Part shown: positions 6,229 to 15,773 of the stretch, piece by piece
Layout: every line of letters begins with the position of its first letter
Numbering within the stretch: position 1 is the first letter of the stretch
Assembly: GCA_024643725.1 (NCBI GenBank)
Contig: JAHEMJ010000017.1
Coordinates: forward strand, 1-64,000
DNA: 64,000 nucleotides
Source: Crocinitomicaceae bacterium
Lineage (GTDB): Bacteria > Bacteroidota > Bacteroidia > Flavobacteriales_D > Crocinitomicaceae
Direction: 5' to 3'
Program-made: the position numbers and the translations under genes
Notes under the pieces: generated by a model
Database searches by the model: none
What the model saw: the letters and a program-made list of their open reading frames with translations, nothing else
What the model was told of the DNA's origin: nothing

Positions 6229-7884
6229 TTAGTAAATGATCACCTTCTGACGGGCTAGGATTTCCTCTCCTGCTTGCAAGACAAGTGTATAGCTTCCTTT
6301 TGCGATGGATGCTTTCAGCAGTTCGTAGGTAGAATCAATAAATCCTTCACTTTCAAAGGCCAGTTGTCCATTGCTGGCGTACAGACGAATAACCCGAGAT
6401 TCATTGCTTGGATTCGGGTAATAGACCGAACAACTCGTTGAAAATGGATTGGGGTAAACGATGAGTCCAGCAGCATAACAAATGGGCGGTTCGGTGGTGC
6501 CGACCGGAAAGTCCAGTTTCCACAAGACACCGTTGTTTTCGATGACATACAGCGTATTTCCGATTTGCTCAACGTCAACAGGTAGATAGAATCCAGTTGC
6601 GACATTCGCTGAGTGAATTGTGTAATCCGCCAGGACATCGTCATATTGAATGTCCATCATGACTAATTCGCGCGAAGAATCGACAAAAGGGCAAGGCGAA
6701 CCCCACGGGGAAAGCGGTGTGAATCCTGTACTGTCACCTCCAGGCATAAAACTCATGACAAAAGATTTTCCTTTATAAACGCCCATCATTAAACTATCTC
6801 GATCGATGATGAGTCCAAGCGGTGATCGATGTGCTGTAAACGTGCGCATGAACGTATCTACCTCACTCGCATGGATAACATGTCCAGTTGTCTCGTCTCG
6901 AAAGTAGTCCGCCGCTTGTCCATAATGAAGTAACGGTTCCGTAAATTGAATTCCTGCAGGAATAGGAGGGAAGTTCGGGTCAGCGGCAAAATGTCCAGCA
7001 AGATAGGCGCCATTCAAGTGATTGATAAGTGGGTCTTGACTGGCATTGTAGGTTGGATTCATCAGTGGATTCGCATTTCCACCAATGCGCCAAGGAAATC
7101 CGTAATGATGTCCTTGCTGAATCCAATTTAACTCTTCTGGATCGTCTCTTTCTCCCGCATTGTCTACTGCAAACAAATGATCCTGCGCATTCCATGCCAT
7201 GTCGTAAGCATTCCTCGTTCCTTCCGCAAAAACGTATCCACTCGCATTTAAAAAGGTAGAATCATTGGGCCAATACAGGTTTTCTGCATCGATGGGAACA
7301 CGGTAGATTTTACTCGTCAATGCTTGTTCACGCATGCCTGGATAGTTTCCATTGTTCGTTTCTACTTCGCCAAAGGACGTGCGAGAACCTCCGGAGAAAA
7401 ACAAGAACTGATGTGTTGGATCGACATTCAATGCGGTGAATCCATGGTCGCCCGTTGAACTACTTGTTGGATACGCTTCGGTTGAAACGATGGTTGTCCA
7501 AACACGTGTTCCATTCGCTTGAAGTTTACCCTTGACAATCAGCCCAATTCCTGTCGTGGCATACCAAAGATTTCCTGCGAGGTACATGGTACTGTCCAAA
7601 AAACAGAGTCCTTGTAACCTGGTCAGTCCATGTTGACTAGCTGTAAATCGCAAGGAGTCACTGCCGATTGCTTCAAAAACCTCATAGATTTTTCCGTCCG
7701 AACTGCAGTAGAACAAGCGCTGCGTGATGGGATCCAAAGCCATTTTGGATGCGCCGGGTTTGGTTTTTAAAATGGAATCAACAAGAATTCCCGGGGCTAA
7801 TGCGTGAACCCTTTGTCCATAAAGATTGGAAAAGCAAAAGATGTTTCCAAAAACACAAAGTACAAAGAGTGGCCATTTTTTCAT
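6229..7884 (-). CDS. T9SS-secreted glucose/sorbosone dehydrogenase-like beta-propeller protein
   Basis: A 551-residue exported protein. It has an N-terminal signal peptide (about residues 1-23, ending LYGQ) and then a six-bladed propeller of the glucose/sorbosone dehydrogenase family. Family marks include TGDHGF near the middle and the block RNAYDMAW, FAVDNAGERDDPEELN, HHYGFPW. Members oxidise sugars with PQQ, though many Bacteroidota versions have no proven substrate. The last ~75 residues form a T9SS type A sorting domain (VYPNPFSTSC, ending QKVIIY), so it should cross the outer membrane and be anchored or released at the surface. It is monocistronic, with a repeat cluster downstream. PQQ binding is not demonstrated by sequence alone. 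Confidence 0.85.
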   Translation of the reverse strand: MKKWPLFVLCVFGNIFCFSNLYGQRVHALAPGILVDSILKTKPGASKMALDPITQRLFYCSSDGKIYEVFEAIGSDSLRFTASQHGLTRLQGLCFLDSTMYLAGNLWYATTGIGLIVKGKLQANGTRVWTTIVSTEAYPTSSSTGDHGFTALNVDPTHQFLFFSGGSRTSFGEVETNNGNYPGMREQALTSKIYRVPIDAENLYWPNDSTFLNASGYVFAEGTRNAYDMAWNAQDHLFAVDNAGERDDPEELNWIQQGHHYGFPWRIGGNANPLMNPTYNASQDPLINHLNGAYLAGHFAADPNFPPIPAGIQFTEPLLHYGQAADYFRDETTGHVIHASEVDTFMRTFTAHRSPLGLIIDRDSLMMGVYKGKSFVMSFMPGGDSTGFTPLSPWGSPCPFVDSSRELVMMDIQYDDVLADYTIHSANVATGFYLPVDVEQIGNTLYVIENNGVLWKLDFPVGTTEPPICYAAGLIVYPNPFSTSCSVYYPNPSNESRVIRLYASNGQLAFESEGFIDSTYELLKASIAKGSYTLVLQAGEEILARQKVIIY

Positions 7885-8059
7885 GTTTTGAAATTAGTCA
7901 TTTTTCGTCAGCACATCAAGCATGAGTACCTTTTAATGAAAAATTAGACCAAAGGACAAATGGGTCGAAACACCCACTTAATTGCTTCTATTTTAAGTCC
8001 TTTAATGGTTTTTTAACATTAAGAATCAACTTATTAACAACTATTCCTTTTATTATGTG

Positions 8060-8067
8060 TATCTTTG
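8060..8067 (+). promoter_or_regulatory. Bacteroidota-type -7 box (TATCTTTG) of the helicase gene
   Basis: TATCTTTG fits the TAnnTTTG consensus and lies 22 bases before the ATG at 8090. The -33 box is weak. Confidence 0.6.
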
Positions 8068-8089
8068 CACCCAATTTTAAAATAACAAG

Positions 8090-10012
8090 ATGACATTTGA
8101 AGAGCTCGGATTGAGGAGTGAGGTGCTGAAGTCGTTAACAGAATTGGGTTTTGAAGCACCGACCCCCATCCAAGAAAAAGCAATTCCCTACCTGATGCAG
8201 GAGGATTGCGACTTTGTCGGCCTAGCGCAGACAGGAACAGGAAAAACAGCGGCTTTTGGCTTGCCGTTAATTAATAACATCGATACAAAAGCCAGACTTC
8301 CACAAGGTTTGATCATTTGTCCAACTCGCGAACTCTGTTTGCAAATCGCGAAGGACTTAAATGTGTTTGCTAAATACCTAGACTGTAACATTACAGCGGT
8401 ATATGGAGGTACAGATATCAGAAAACAAATCACGGACATTAAGAAAGGGACTTCCATTATTGTGGCAACTCCTGGACGTCTTGTTGATTTAATGAATCGA
8501 AAAGTGATTCAACTTTCTCAAGTTCGCTACGTCATCCTCGATGAGGCCGATGAAATGTTGAACATGGGATTCAAAGAGGACATTGATGCGGTATTGGAAA
8601 CAACACCGATTGATAAAAATGTGTGGTTGTTCTCCGCAACGATGCCTGCGGAAGTAGCGCGTATTGCGAAAACCTACATGCATGATCCTTTAGAGGTTTC
8701 CATTGGACACAAAAATCAAAGTAACGAAAACATCGATCACATCTATTACATGGTAAAAGAGCGCGATCGTTATGAAGCGGTGAAACGTTTGATTGACTTT
8801 AATCCAAGTATTTATGGGTTGATTTTCTGTCGTACGAAAAATGAAACGGCTACCGTTGCAGAGAAATTAGGACGTGAAGGATACAATGCTGAACCTTTGC
8901 ATGGCGATTTAACGCAAGCAATGCGTGACCGTGTGATGGATCGTTTCCGTTCGAAAGAATTACAAATCCTTGTTGCAACAGATGTTGCTGCACGTGGATT
9001 GGATATTGACAATATTACACACGTCATCAATTACAATTTACCAGATGACATCGAGAACTATACGCACAGAAGTGGACGTACAGCGCGCGCTGGAAAAAAA
9101 GGTGAATCATTGGTGTTAATCAATGGACGTGAAATTGGAAAAATCAAGGCGATTGAACGTCAAATGCGCACAACCTTTACCGTTGGAGAAATTCCAAATG
9201 CGGAAGAGATTTGCGAAATTCAGTTGATGAAGTTGATCAATAAAACGATCGCGACAGAAGTGAAGGAAGATGACATCGCGAAGTTTATGCCTCAAATCCT
9301 TGAAGCTTTTGAAAGTTTGTCGAAAGAAGACATCATCAAACGTTTCGTTTCTACGGAGTTTAATCGTTTCATCAATTATTACGATCGTGCAGGTGACTTG
9401 AATGCCGCAGCAAGAGATGACCGTAGTGGTGAGCGCAAAGGAGTAAAATCTGACCGTGCACGTGAAGAAGGTAAAACTCGTTTCTTTGTGAGCTTAGGAC
9501 GCAGAGATGGATTGAATCCGGGTGCTTTGTTGCGCATCGTGTGTGACGCAACTGGATTAAAATCGGCAGCGGTTGGACGCATTGATTTGATGACGTCTTA
9601 TTCCTTCTTTGAAGCGGATCAAGAACACACAGAAAAAATCTTGAAAAATGTCAATGGGACAGATTTCGAAGGACACCAAGTAAGTATCGAAGTGACCGCA
9701 CAAAAAGAAGGTGGTTCAGGTCGCAGCGAAGGCGGACGTGGACGCGGACGTTTTGGTGGTGAGTCACGCTCAGGTGGCGGAGGATTCTCCGGTCGCTCTG
9801 GCGGATCAGGCGGTGGCGGTTACGCTGGTCGCTCTGGTGGAGGAGGTTATGCAGGACGCTCAGGCGGTTCTGGCGGAGGCTTCTCAGGACGCTCTGGTGG
9901 TAGCAGTTCAGGTGGATCAAGTCGCAGTGGCGGATTCGCAGGAAAAAGCGCTGGAGGCGATCGTCCAAGAGGTGAACGCAAATCGTTCGGTGGTGACCGT
10001 AAACGATCTTAA
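8090..10012 (+). CDS. deaD: DEAD-box RNA helicase with DbpA-type RNA-binding domain and Gly/Arg/Ser-rich tail
   Basis: An ATP-dependent RNA helicase of 640 residues, probably acting in ribosome assembly or cold-adapted RNA unwinding like DeaD/CsdA. Q-motif region FEAPTPIQ (21-28), Walker A AQTGTGKT (46-53), DEAD (151-154), SAT near 185 and the C-terminal helicase motifs (VATDVAARGLDID, HRSGRTARA) are all present. Residues of about 475-550 form a DbpA-like RNA-binding fold. The final 90 residues are repeats of Gly, Ser and Arg (GRSGG units), typical of a flexible RNA-contacting tail. typA follows 45 bases later on the same strand. The exact sub-family (DeaD or another DEAD paralogue) is less certain than the helicase call. 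Confidence 0.93.
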   Translation: MTFEELGLRSEVLKSLTELGFEAPTPIQEKAIPYLMQEDCDFVGLAQTGTGKTAAFGLPLINNIDTKARLPQGLIICPTRELCLQIAKDLNVFAKYLDCNITAVYGGTDIRKQITDIKKGTSIIVATPGRLVDLMNRKVIQLSQVRYVILDEADEMLNMGFKEDIDAVLETTPIDKNVWLFSATMPAEVARIAKTYMHDPLEVSIGHKNQSNENIDHIYYMVKERDRYEAVKRLIDFNPSIYGLIFCRTKNETATVAEKLGREGYNAEPLHGDLTQAMRDRVMDRFRSKELQILVATDVAARGLDIDNITHVINYNLPDDIENYTHRSGRTARAGKKGESLVLINGREIGKIKAIERQMRTTFTVGEIPNAEEICEIQLMKLINKTIATEVKEDDIAKFMPQILEAFESLSKEDIIKRFVSTEFNRFINYYDRAGDLNAAARDDRSGERKGVKSDRAREEGKTRFFVSLGRRDGLNPGALLRIVCDATGLKSAAVGRIDLMTSYSFFEADQEHTEKILKNVNGTDFEGHQVSIEVTAQKEGGSGRSEGGRGRGRFGGESRSGGGGFSGRSGGSGGGGYAGRSGGGGYAGRSGGSGGGFSGRSGGSSSGGSSRSGGFAGKSAGGDRPRGERKSFGGDRKRS

Positions 10013-10057
10013 TCCCCCCAACTTAATTAAGTAGATACAAAATAGCATACTATTCTT

Positions 10058-11857
10058 ATGGAAATTAGAAACATCGCCATCATTGCCCACGTTGACCACG
10101 GTAAAACAACATTGGTGGATAAAATCATCGAAGCAGGAACAATGATTAACGAACGTGATCGTCCAACAGGAGATTTGATCATGGATAACAATGACTTAGA
10201 GCGCGAACGTGGAATCACCATCGTCTCTAAGAACGTTTCGGTGACGTATAAAGGAACAAAAATTAACATCATCGACACCCCAGGTCACGCCGACTTTGGA
10301 GGTGAAGTTGAACGCGTATTGAACATGGCAGATGGTGTTTGTCTGTTGGTAGATGCCTTTGAAGGTCCAATGCCACAAACACGCTTCGTTTTGCAAAAAG
10401 CACTTTCATTGGGATTAAAACCATTGTTGGTGATTAACAAAGTGGACAAAGAAAATTGTACACCGGAAGAAGTTCATGAAAAAGTATTCGATTTGATGTT
10501 CGAATTGGACGCAAACGAAGAACAGTTGGATTTCCCAACCATTTACGGTTCGGCGAAAAATGGATGGATGGCTGAAGATTGGAAAACACCAACAACAACC
10601 ATCACACCATTACTTGACCGCATCTTAGCTTATTTCCCGCCACGTAAAATCGAAGAAGGAAATACGCAAATGTTGGTGACGTCATTAGACTTTTCATCGT
10701 ATGTAGGACGAATCGCTATTGGACGTTTATCGAGAGGTGTATTGAAAGAAAATCAACCGATTATTTTGTCTAAATCGGACGGACGTTTGGAAAAACATCG
10801 CATCAAAGAAGTGTTTGTATTCGAAGGAATCGAACGTGCGAAAGTAACGGAAGTACAAGCAGGAGATTTATGTGCAGTAACAGGAATTGAAGGATTCGAA
10901 ATTGGAGATTCCATTTGTGACGCTGAAAATCCTGAACCATTGCCAACGATTAAAATGGATGAGCCAACCATGAGTATGTTGTTCTCCATTAACGATTCTC
11001 CATTCTTCGGAAAAGAAGGTAAGTTCGTGACTTCACGTCACATTTCTGACCGTCTAACCAAAGAACTTGAGAAAAACTTGGCGATGCGTGTACAAGACAC
11101 AGATAAAGCAGACAAGTGGATGGTATTCGGACGCGGTGTATTGCATTTATCGGTGTTAATCGAAACGATGCGTCGTGAAGGATATGAATTACAGGTTGGA
11201 CAACCACAAGTAATCATCAAAGAAATTGATGGTGTGAAATGTGAACCGGTAGAGGAATTGACCATCGACCTTCCAGAGGAGCATAGCGGAACAGCTGTTG
11301 AAGCAGTGACGCGTCGCAAAGGTGAAATGAAAAATATGGTTCCGAAAGGAGAGCGTATGATCGTAACCTTTGAAATTCCTTCTCGTGGAATCATTGGATT
11401 AAGAAATTACTTGTTGACACAAACAGCTGGTGAAGCAATTATGAATCACCGTTTCTTGGAATACCAACCGTACAAAGGGGAGATTCCTGGACGTCAAAAT
11501 GGTTCATTGATTTCTTTGGAACAAGGAACTTCTATTCCGTTCTCTTTGAATAACCTACAAGAACGCGGTAAATTCTTTGTTGCTCCGAATGAAAACATCT
11601 ACGAAGGACAAGTAATTGGAGAGAATTCACGAGCAGGTGATTTGTGTGTAAACGTAACGAAAACGAAAAAACTGACCAACATGCGTGCATCTGGTTCAGA
11701 TGATAAAGTTCGTTTGGCTCCACCAAAAGTATTTAGCTTGGAAGAGTGTTTAGAATACATTCAATCAGATGAATACGTAGAGGTTACACCGAAGAATTTG
11801 CGTATTCGTAAAATCCTTTTGAAGGAAACTGATCGTAAACGTAACGGAAAAGCGTAA
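10058..11857 (+). CDS. typA: translational GTPase TypA/BipA
   Basis: A ribosome-binding GTPase of 599 residues related to EF-G, involved in ribosome assembly and stress or cold response. The G domain begins at once: [10 protein letters not shown] (G1, about residues 10-19), RGITI (G2), [12 protein letters not shown] (G3), NKVD (G4), then beta-barrel and EF-G-like domains and the conserved C-terminal part ([15 protein letters not shown]). The length matches the family. It lies 45 bases after the helicase gene and could be co-transcribed; both would fit a role in ribosome biogenesis, though that link is inferred. Confidence 0.97.
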   Translation: MEIRNIAIIAHVDHGKTTLVDKIIEAGTMINERDRPTGDLIMDNNDLERERGITIVSKNVSVTYKGTKINIIDTPGHADFGGEVERVLNMADGVCLLVDAFEGPMPQTRFVLQKALSLGLKPLLVINKVDKENCTPEEVHEKVFDLMFELDANEEQLDFPTIYGSAKNGWMAEDWKTPTTTITPLLDRILAYFPPRKIEEGNTQMLVTSLDFSSYVGRIAIGRLSRGVLKENQPIILSKSDGRLEKHRIKEVFVFEGIERAKVTEVQAGDLCAVTGIEGFEIGDSICDAENPEPLPTIKMDEPTMSMLFSINDSPFFGKEGKFVTSRHISDRLTKELEKNLAMRVQDTDKADKWMVFGRGVLHLSVLIETMRREGYELQVGQPQVIIKEIDGVKCEPVEELTIDLPEEHSGTAVEAVTRRKGEMKNMVPKGERMIVTFEIPSRGIIGLRNYLLTQTAGEAIMNHRFLEYQPYKGEIPGRQNGSLISLEQGTSIPFSLNNLQERGKFFVAPNENIYEGQVIGENSRAGDLCVNVTKTKKLTNMRASGSDDKVRLAPPKVFSLEECLEYIQSDEYVEVTPKNLRIRKILLKETDRKRNGKA

Positions 11858-11888
11858 TAAATCGTAAGTTTATACGTTATCTCAAACG

Positions 11889-12710
11889 ATGCGAAAACTG
11901 ATTTTTTTGTTCATACTATTGTCTTGCGTTGGAAGCGTTACAGCCCAGCGCAAGACTTTTTTTTCTAAGTCAGAAATTGGTGTGAATGTAGGACAAATGT
12001 ACTACTTGGGTGATTTGAATAAATTCAAACCCTTTTATCAGAGTAATTGGTCCGGCGGTTTAATGTATCGCTATAATTTACAACCTCGTGTAACCTTGCG
12101 CTTCAACTACTTGTATGGGAAAGTAGAAGCCTATGACAAGGAAAGCAGTAATGCATTATTCGTCAACCGCAACCTTGAATTTCGTTCAGTAATTCATGAA
12201 GTAGCAGGCGGAGTGGAATTTCACTATGTGCCATTTACGTTTGGTAAAGGAAATAAAAACGCAGGAACGGTTTATTTGTTGGCGCAATTGGGGATGTTTC
12301 ACATGAATCCCAAAGCGATGTACAATGATCAATTAGTTGCGTTGCAACCAATGTCCACCGAAGGACAAGGGACTTCAATAGGAACAAGAAAACCCTACCA
12401 TTTATACCAAGTATGTATGCCATTGGGGATGGGGGCAAAATTTTCCATTGGAAATAAAATCACCGTGAATTTTGACTTGGCAATTCGCAAGACATTTACA
12501 GATTACCTAGACGATGTTGGATCCGCAACTTATGCCAATTCGAAAGTCATCGGAAAGGAAATTTCTAATACCGCAGCAAATCTTTCCAACCGAAGTCTTG
12601 ATGGGTCTAAATATGGTGTCCGAGGAAATCCAAGTACCAAAGACTGGTACGTTTATTCTGGAGTGACCTTCGCTTTTCGTTTAGGACGCGAAAAAACATG
12701 TTTCTATTAA
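11889..12710 (+). CDS. DUF6089-type outer-membrane beta-barrel protein
   Basis: A 273-residue protein with a signal peptide (cleavage after VTAQ, about residue 19) and alternating beta-strand pattern to the end. The opening SEIGVNVGQMYYLGDLN and the later VAGGVEFHYVPFTFG resemble the DUF6089 family common in Flavobacteriales. It is predicted to sit in the outer membrane; no function is known for the family. It follows typA by 31 bases on the same strand and may share its transcript. It is convergent with the lipoprotein operon that ends at 12712, leaving only one base between them. Confidence 0.8.
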   Translation: MRKLIFLFILLSCVGSVTAQRKTFFSKSEIGVNVGQMYYLGDLNKFKPFYQSNWSGGLMYRYNLQPRVTLRFNYLYGKVEAYDKESSNALFVNRNLEFRSVIHEVAGGVEFHYVPFTFGKGNKNAGTVYLLAQLGMFHMNPKAMYNDQLVALQPMSTEGQGTSIGTRKPYHLYQVCMPLGMGAKFSIGNKITVNFDLAIRKTFTDYLDDVGSATYANSKVIGKEISNTAANLSNRSLDGSKYGVRGNPSTKDWYVYSGVTFAFRLGREKTCFY

Positions 12711-12711
12711 T

Positions 12712-13059
12712 TCAACGCGGATCTTTCCATATCAGCGTTTTTGTGGCTGATTGAATTCCAGGAATACAATTTCCGTCACCTCCGCCGGTAAAACCTCCAT
12801 CTGGAGCACAGATAAAATGGCATTCTGAATCGTACAAACTGCTAAACTGATCGCAGCAAGCAGCCGTAAAATAATAATACTTAGCACCATTATACTCCCA
12901 TAACCACACTTGTGTTGGTGGATTTTCAACGGGCTTGTTCTGTATATCCTGAATCTTATTTTCAATGCACTTTGGCACGGCAACGGCTAAATCTGGTTTT
13001 TCGCACGCTGAAAGCAGCAAGAACGAAAAAACACAGAAAGAATAAAAGGCTTGTTTCAT
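12712..13059 (-). CDS. DUF6970-like cysteine-rich lipoprotein
   Basis: A 115-residue predicted lipoprotein. The signal ends in LLLSAC with the lipid-anchor Cys, followed by a compact domain with CCDQFSSLYDSECHFICAPDGG and GGGDGNC, which I match from memory to DUF6970 of Bacteroidota. The many Cys residues suggest disulfides in the periplasm or at the surface. The longer frame starts with TTG at 13068; I prefer the ATG at 13059 because it begins the natural signal peptide (MKQAFYSF). It is the last gene of the minus-strand run from radC, directly after the Kunitz-like lipoprotein. Function unknown. Confidence 0.75.
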   Translation of the reverse strand: MKQAFYSFCVFSFLLLSACEKPDLAVAVPKCIENKIQDIQNKPVENPPTQVWLWEYNGAKYYYFTAACCDQFSSLYDSECHFICAPDGGFTGGGDGNCIPGIQSATKTLIWKDPR

Positions 13060-13068
13060 GGCATTCAA

Positions 13069-13323
13069 TTAATGGCATTCGCAATTTTCACATTCCGCTT
13101 CGGTTTGAAATCCCACCGGACTACAACCTCCATATCCCTTGAATTCGCAATTGTTCGTCTTTGGATTATAGACCCAAGTTTCCCAATAGGCCATACACGT
13201 GGTACCATCGGGAACTTGTTCTTGGCATGCAGCGGTTTGATTTTTTACGCATTGTCGCTTACATGCGCTTCCGATGAACAGCGTCATCATCCATAAAATC
13301 AATAAAAAAACTTCTTTTTTCAT
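13069..13323 (-). CDS. small lipoprotein with BPTI/Kunitz-like domain
   Basis: An 84-residue protein with signal peptide and lipobox IGSAC (Cys21). Its mature part has the Kunitz pattern. Cys33, Cys43, Cys59, Cys67 and Cys78 are followed by Cys81 or Cys83. The 15-residue spacing Cys43-Cys59 and the 7-residue spacing Cys59-Cys67 equal those of BPTI, and the diagnostic YGGC ends at Cys67. The residue after Cys43 (the P1 position in BPTI) is Met44, not Lys or Arg, so trypsin would not be the obvious target. Spacings before Cys43 and after Cys67 deviate by one or two residues. It is predicted to be a surface or periplasmic protease-inhibitor-like protein. One base separates it from the deacetylase gene upstream. 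Confidence 0.75.
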   Translation of the reverse strand: MKKEVFLLILWMMTLFIGSACKRQCVKNQTAACQEQVPDGTTCMAYWETWVYNPKTNNCEFKGYGGCSPVGFQTEAECENCECH

Positions 13324-13324
13324 C

Positions 13325-14620
13325 TTAAATAAAATCAGCTTGATTCAAATTTAATGCATGGGTAAAGACATCTTTCCATCCGTTCCAATGGGCATAATTG
13401 CCAATCGTTTCGTTGTGCCAAATGTAGGAAAATTGTCCACCATAGTGACATACCTCCTTAAACAGGCCATCAATTTTTTCTTTCGACTCCTCCACGGTTA
13501 ATTTCAAATATTCATTCAAGGTTCCATCCATATAGGCAAAGGGATGTATGCGAAGGGAAGTGCTGTCGTTTTTGTGTAAGTCGAACCACGTGAACACACG
13601 CGCTGTACCCGCTCGAAATCCGACAATGTCCGCATAACCCATTGAATAGTCATCGGTGATTCCTTGTCGAATCATGGATTGATACGTAAATGGCAAATTT
13701 AACATCAAGAAATGTTGCCTGTTTCGCGTAATGTGCATTTCTGTAATGTCGCGAAGTCGTTCGATTTCGACACCAAGTTGCGCTTCGTTCTCGTTGGAGG
13801 CAAAACTCGCATGAATGCCGATTTCCGTCACTTCGCTCATCCGCTGAATCAGTGCGCGTTGAACGGGATGAAAATGCGGTAAGTTCTTGTCGTATTGTCC
13901 ATAGTCGCCTAAGAGCCAAAAAATATTGATTTTTTGTCCCATCTGCGCAATTGACTGCATAAAATCAAAGGTGTCGTAAGGATCTTTCATTTCTCCCGCA
14001 AGGACTTTCTTTCGGTCCGAAATGCGCCCTTGACGCTTTAAGTAATGATCCTTTAACGTTCCAAGTTGCGTACGAAAAAAATTCTTGTGCTGAAAAGCAA
14101 AGGCATTGTCAATATCGAAGGTGGGAATGTTCTCAATTCGCTCCAATTTTGGACGCCACTTTAATCCAAGGACATCCTTTGCGTATCGACAGAAATCCAA
14201 GGCCCAGCGATCACACATCGCTTTTTCATGCCATCCATAATAAAACAAGACACTGCTCGTTCCTTGGAAACGTCCAAATGCATCTTTCTCTTCCGAGGTG
14301 TATTCTTCCATCCTCGTAAGTACAAAGAACACACTCGCTAGCGGATCCAGGATGCCATCAAAGGACAAACATTCTTCCCGGTGGAACATTCCTTTGTCCA
14401 GAGAATACGATTTTACCGTTTCTTCAAATAACAGCGCACTCGGGACGAGTTGAGGGATGTTTTCAAAATGCCGTTCGGAATAGTTTAGTTTGATGCCTTC
14501 TAGGCTTTCAAATTGCATGAAATCGTTGCATAATTCATAGGCAATTCCTCGTTCCTCAAACACAAATTTCAAGGTGTAGAGTAGGCGAGTGGAAATATGG
14601 TCAACGTAGATATTTAGCAC
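13325..14620 (-). CDS. polysaccharide deacetylase family protein
   Basis: A 431-residue protein of the Bacteroidota group with an N-terminal DUF7033-like domain and a C-terminal NodB-type polysaccharide deacetylase. The segment IPTFDIDNAFAF carries the metal-binding Asp pair, IGIHASFASN matches the HxxxH region in degenerate form, and the C-terminal YIWHNETIGN is typical of this group. No signal peptide is seen, so it may act on lipid-linked or cytoplasmic sugar intermediates. It overlaps the end of wecB by 7 bases, so the two are co-expressed and likely act on the same N-acetylated surface glycan. The substrate is unknown. Confidence 0.8.
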   Translation of the reverse strand: MLNIYVDHISTRLLYTLKFVFEERGIAYELCNDFMQFESLEGIKLNYSERHFENIPQLVPSALLFEETVKSYSLDKGMFHREECLSFDGILDPLASVFFVLTRMEEYTSEEKDAFGRFQGTSSVLFYYGWHEKAMCDRWALDFCRYAKDVLGLKWRPKLERIENIPTFDIDNAFAFQHKNFFRTQLGTLKDHYLKRQGRISDRKKVLAGEMKDPYDTFDFMQSIAQMGQKINIFWLLGDYGQYDKNLPHFHPVQRALIQRMSEVTEIGIHASFASNENEAQLGVEIERLRDITEMHITRNRQHFLMLNLPFTYQSMIRQGITDDYSMGYADIVGFRAGTARVFTWFDLHKNDSTSLRIHPFAYMDGTLNEYLKLTVEESKEKIDGLFKEVCHYGGQFSYIWHNETIGNYAHWNGWKDVFTHALNLNQADFI

Positions 14621-15771
14621 AATAAATCGGATAGGATTTTCGAACAGATAAAGGAAGCCGCTTGACCATCCCCAAATAAACTTGGATACGTAAAATCAGA
14701 TTTGTTTAACAATTCTCGGGTGTGTTGAACAATCATTTCTTCATTCGAACCAGCTAAACGTGCATTTCCGTTTTGAACGATTTCAATCCACTCCGTTTGT
14801 TCGCGTAAAATCACACATGGTTTTTGGAAGAAAAACGCTTCTTTCTGCAGTCCACCACTGTCCGTAATAATCATGCGTGCATTTTTTTCCAAGGCAATAA
14901 TGTCCAGGAATCCAGCAGGTGGAATGATTTTAATTCCAGGTGTTTGGTCGAGTTTTTCACGCAGTTCGCTATGCAGTAACTCCTCCATTTTCTTTTTCGT
15001 TCGTGGATGCAGCGGTAGAATGATCTCTAAATTCGTTTCTTCGTGAACGCGCACAAGTGCTTGGAAAATCGCGTTGAGGTGATGGACATCGTCCGTATTG
15101 GTATCACGGTGAATCGTACATAAAATGTATCCCTCGGGACTTAACTCGTTTTTTGCTAAAATATCCGATTTTTCATCCGATAATTCTGAGAAGAACAAGC
15201 TGTTGTCGTACATCACATCGCCACAATGATACACATTTGGATGGTCGATACTCGCTTGTTTTGTGGGTGTTAAATCAAATCCTTCTTTCGCAAGATTTTC
15301 CATTCCCGCTTTGGTTGGAGAGAAGAGCAAGCTGCTCATGTGATCACAGGAGATGCGATTGATTTCCTCCGGCATGGATTTGTTGTAACTGCGCAGTCCA
15401 GCCTCCACGTGAATTACTGGAATGTAAATTTTCGCTGCCGCTAACGCCGCTGCAATGGTTGAATTCGTATCTCCATACACCAAGACGGCATCTGGCTTTT
15501 CACTGACATAAAGCGCTTCCAATCCCTCTAACATTTTGGCCGTCATACTTCCGTGTTGCCCACTTCCAACATTTAAGTTAAACGCAGGTTTTGGAATGCC
15601 AAGTTCGGAGAAAAATACTTCGGACATGTTTTCATCGTAATGTTGTCCGGTATGCACGATGAACTCTTCGAGTTGACCTGAAAATTGAGTGTGGATAGCA
15701 CGGCTAATCGCCGCAGCTTTAATGATTTGAGGACGAGCCCCAATGACAGTGATGATTTTTTTTAATGACAT
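14614..15771 (-). CDS. wecB: UDP-N-acetylglucosamine 2-epimerase (non-hydrolysing), copy 1
   Basis: This enzyme interconverts UDP-GlcNAc and UDP-ManNAc, a precursor of surface polysaccharides. The 385 residues show the family marks GARPQIIK at the N-terminus, VYGDTNST, HVEAGLRSYNKSMPEEINR with the two catalytic Glu, and SGGLQKEAFF near the end. The usual HRRENxD box is HRDTNTDD here, so His is kept but the following residues differ. It begins 2 bases after radC stops and overlaps the deacetylase gene by 7 bases. A second, diverged copy lies at 58373-59470. Confidence 0.92.
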   Translation of the reverse strand: MSLKKIITVIGARPQIIKAAAISRAIHTQFSGQLEEFIVHTGQHYDENMSEVFFSELGIPKPAFNLNVGSGQHGSMTAKMLEGLEALYVSEKPDAVLVYGDTNSTIAAALAAAKIYIPVIHVEAGLRSYNKSMPEEINRISCDHMSSLLFSPTKAGMENLAKEGFDLTPTKQASIDHPNVYHCGDVMYDNSLFFSELSDEKSDILAKNELSPEGYILCTIHRDTNTDDVHHLNAIFQALVRVHEETNLEIILPLHPRTKKKMEELLHSELREKLDQTPGIKIIPPAGFLDIIALEKNARMIITDSGGLQKEAFFFQKPCVILREQTEWIEIVQNGNARLAGSNEEMIVQHTRELLNKSDFTYPSLFGDGQAASFICSKILSDLLC

Positions 15772-15773
15772 AA

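Noticed and set aside
9651..10034. Open frames on both strands within the Gly/Arg/Ser-rich tail of the helicase
   Set aside because: They are by-products of the repetitive GC-richer codons; the helicase frame explains the sequence.
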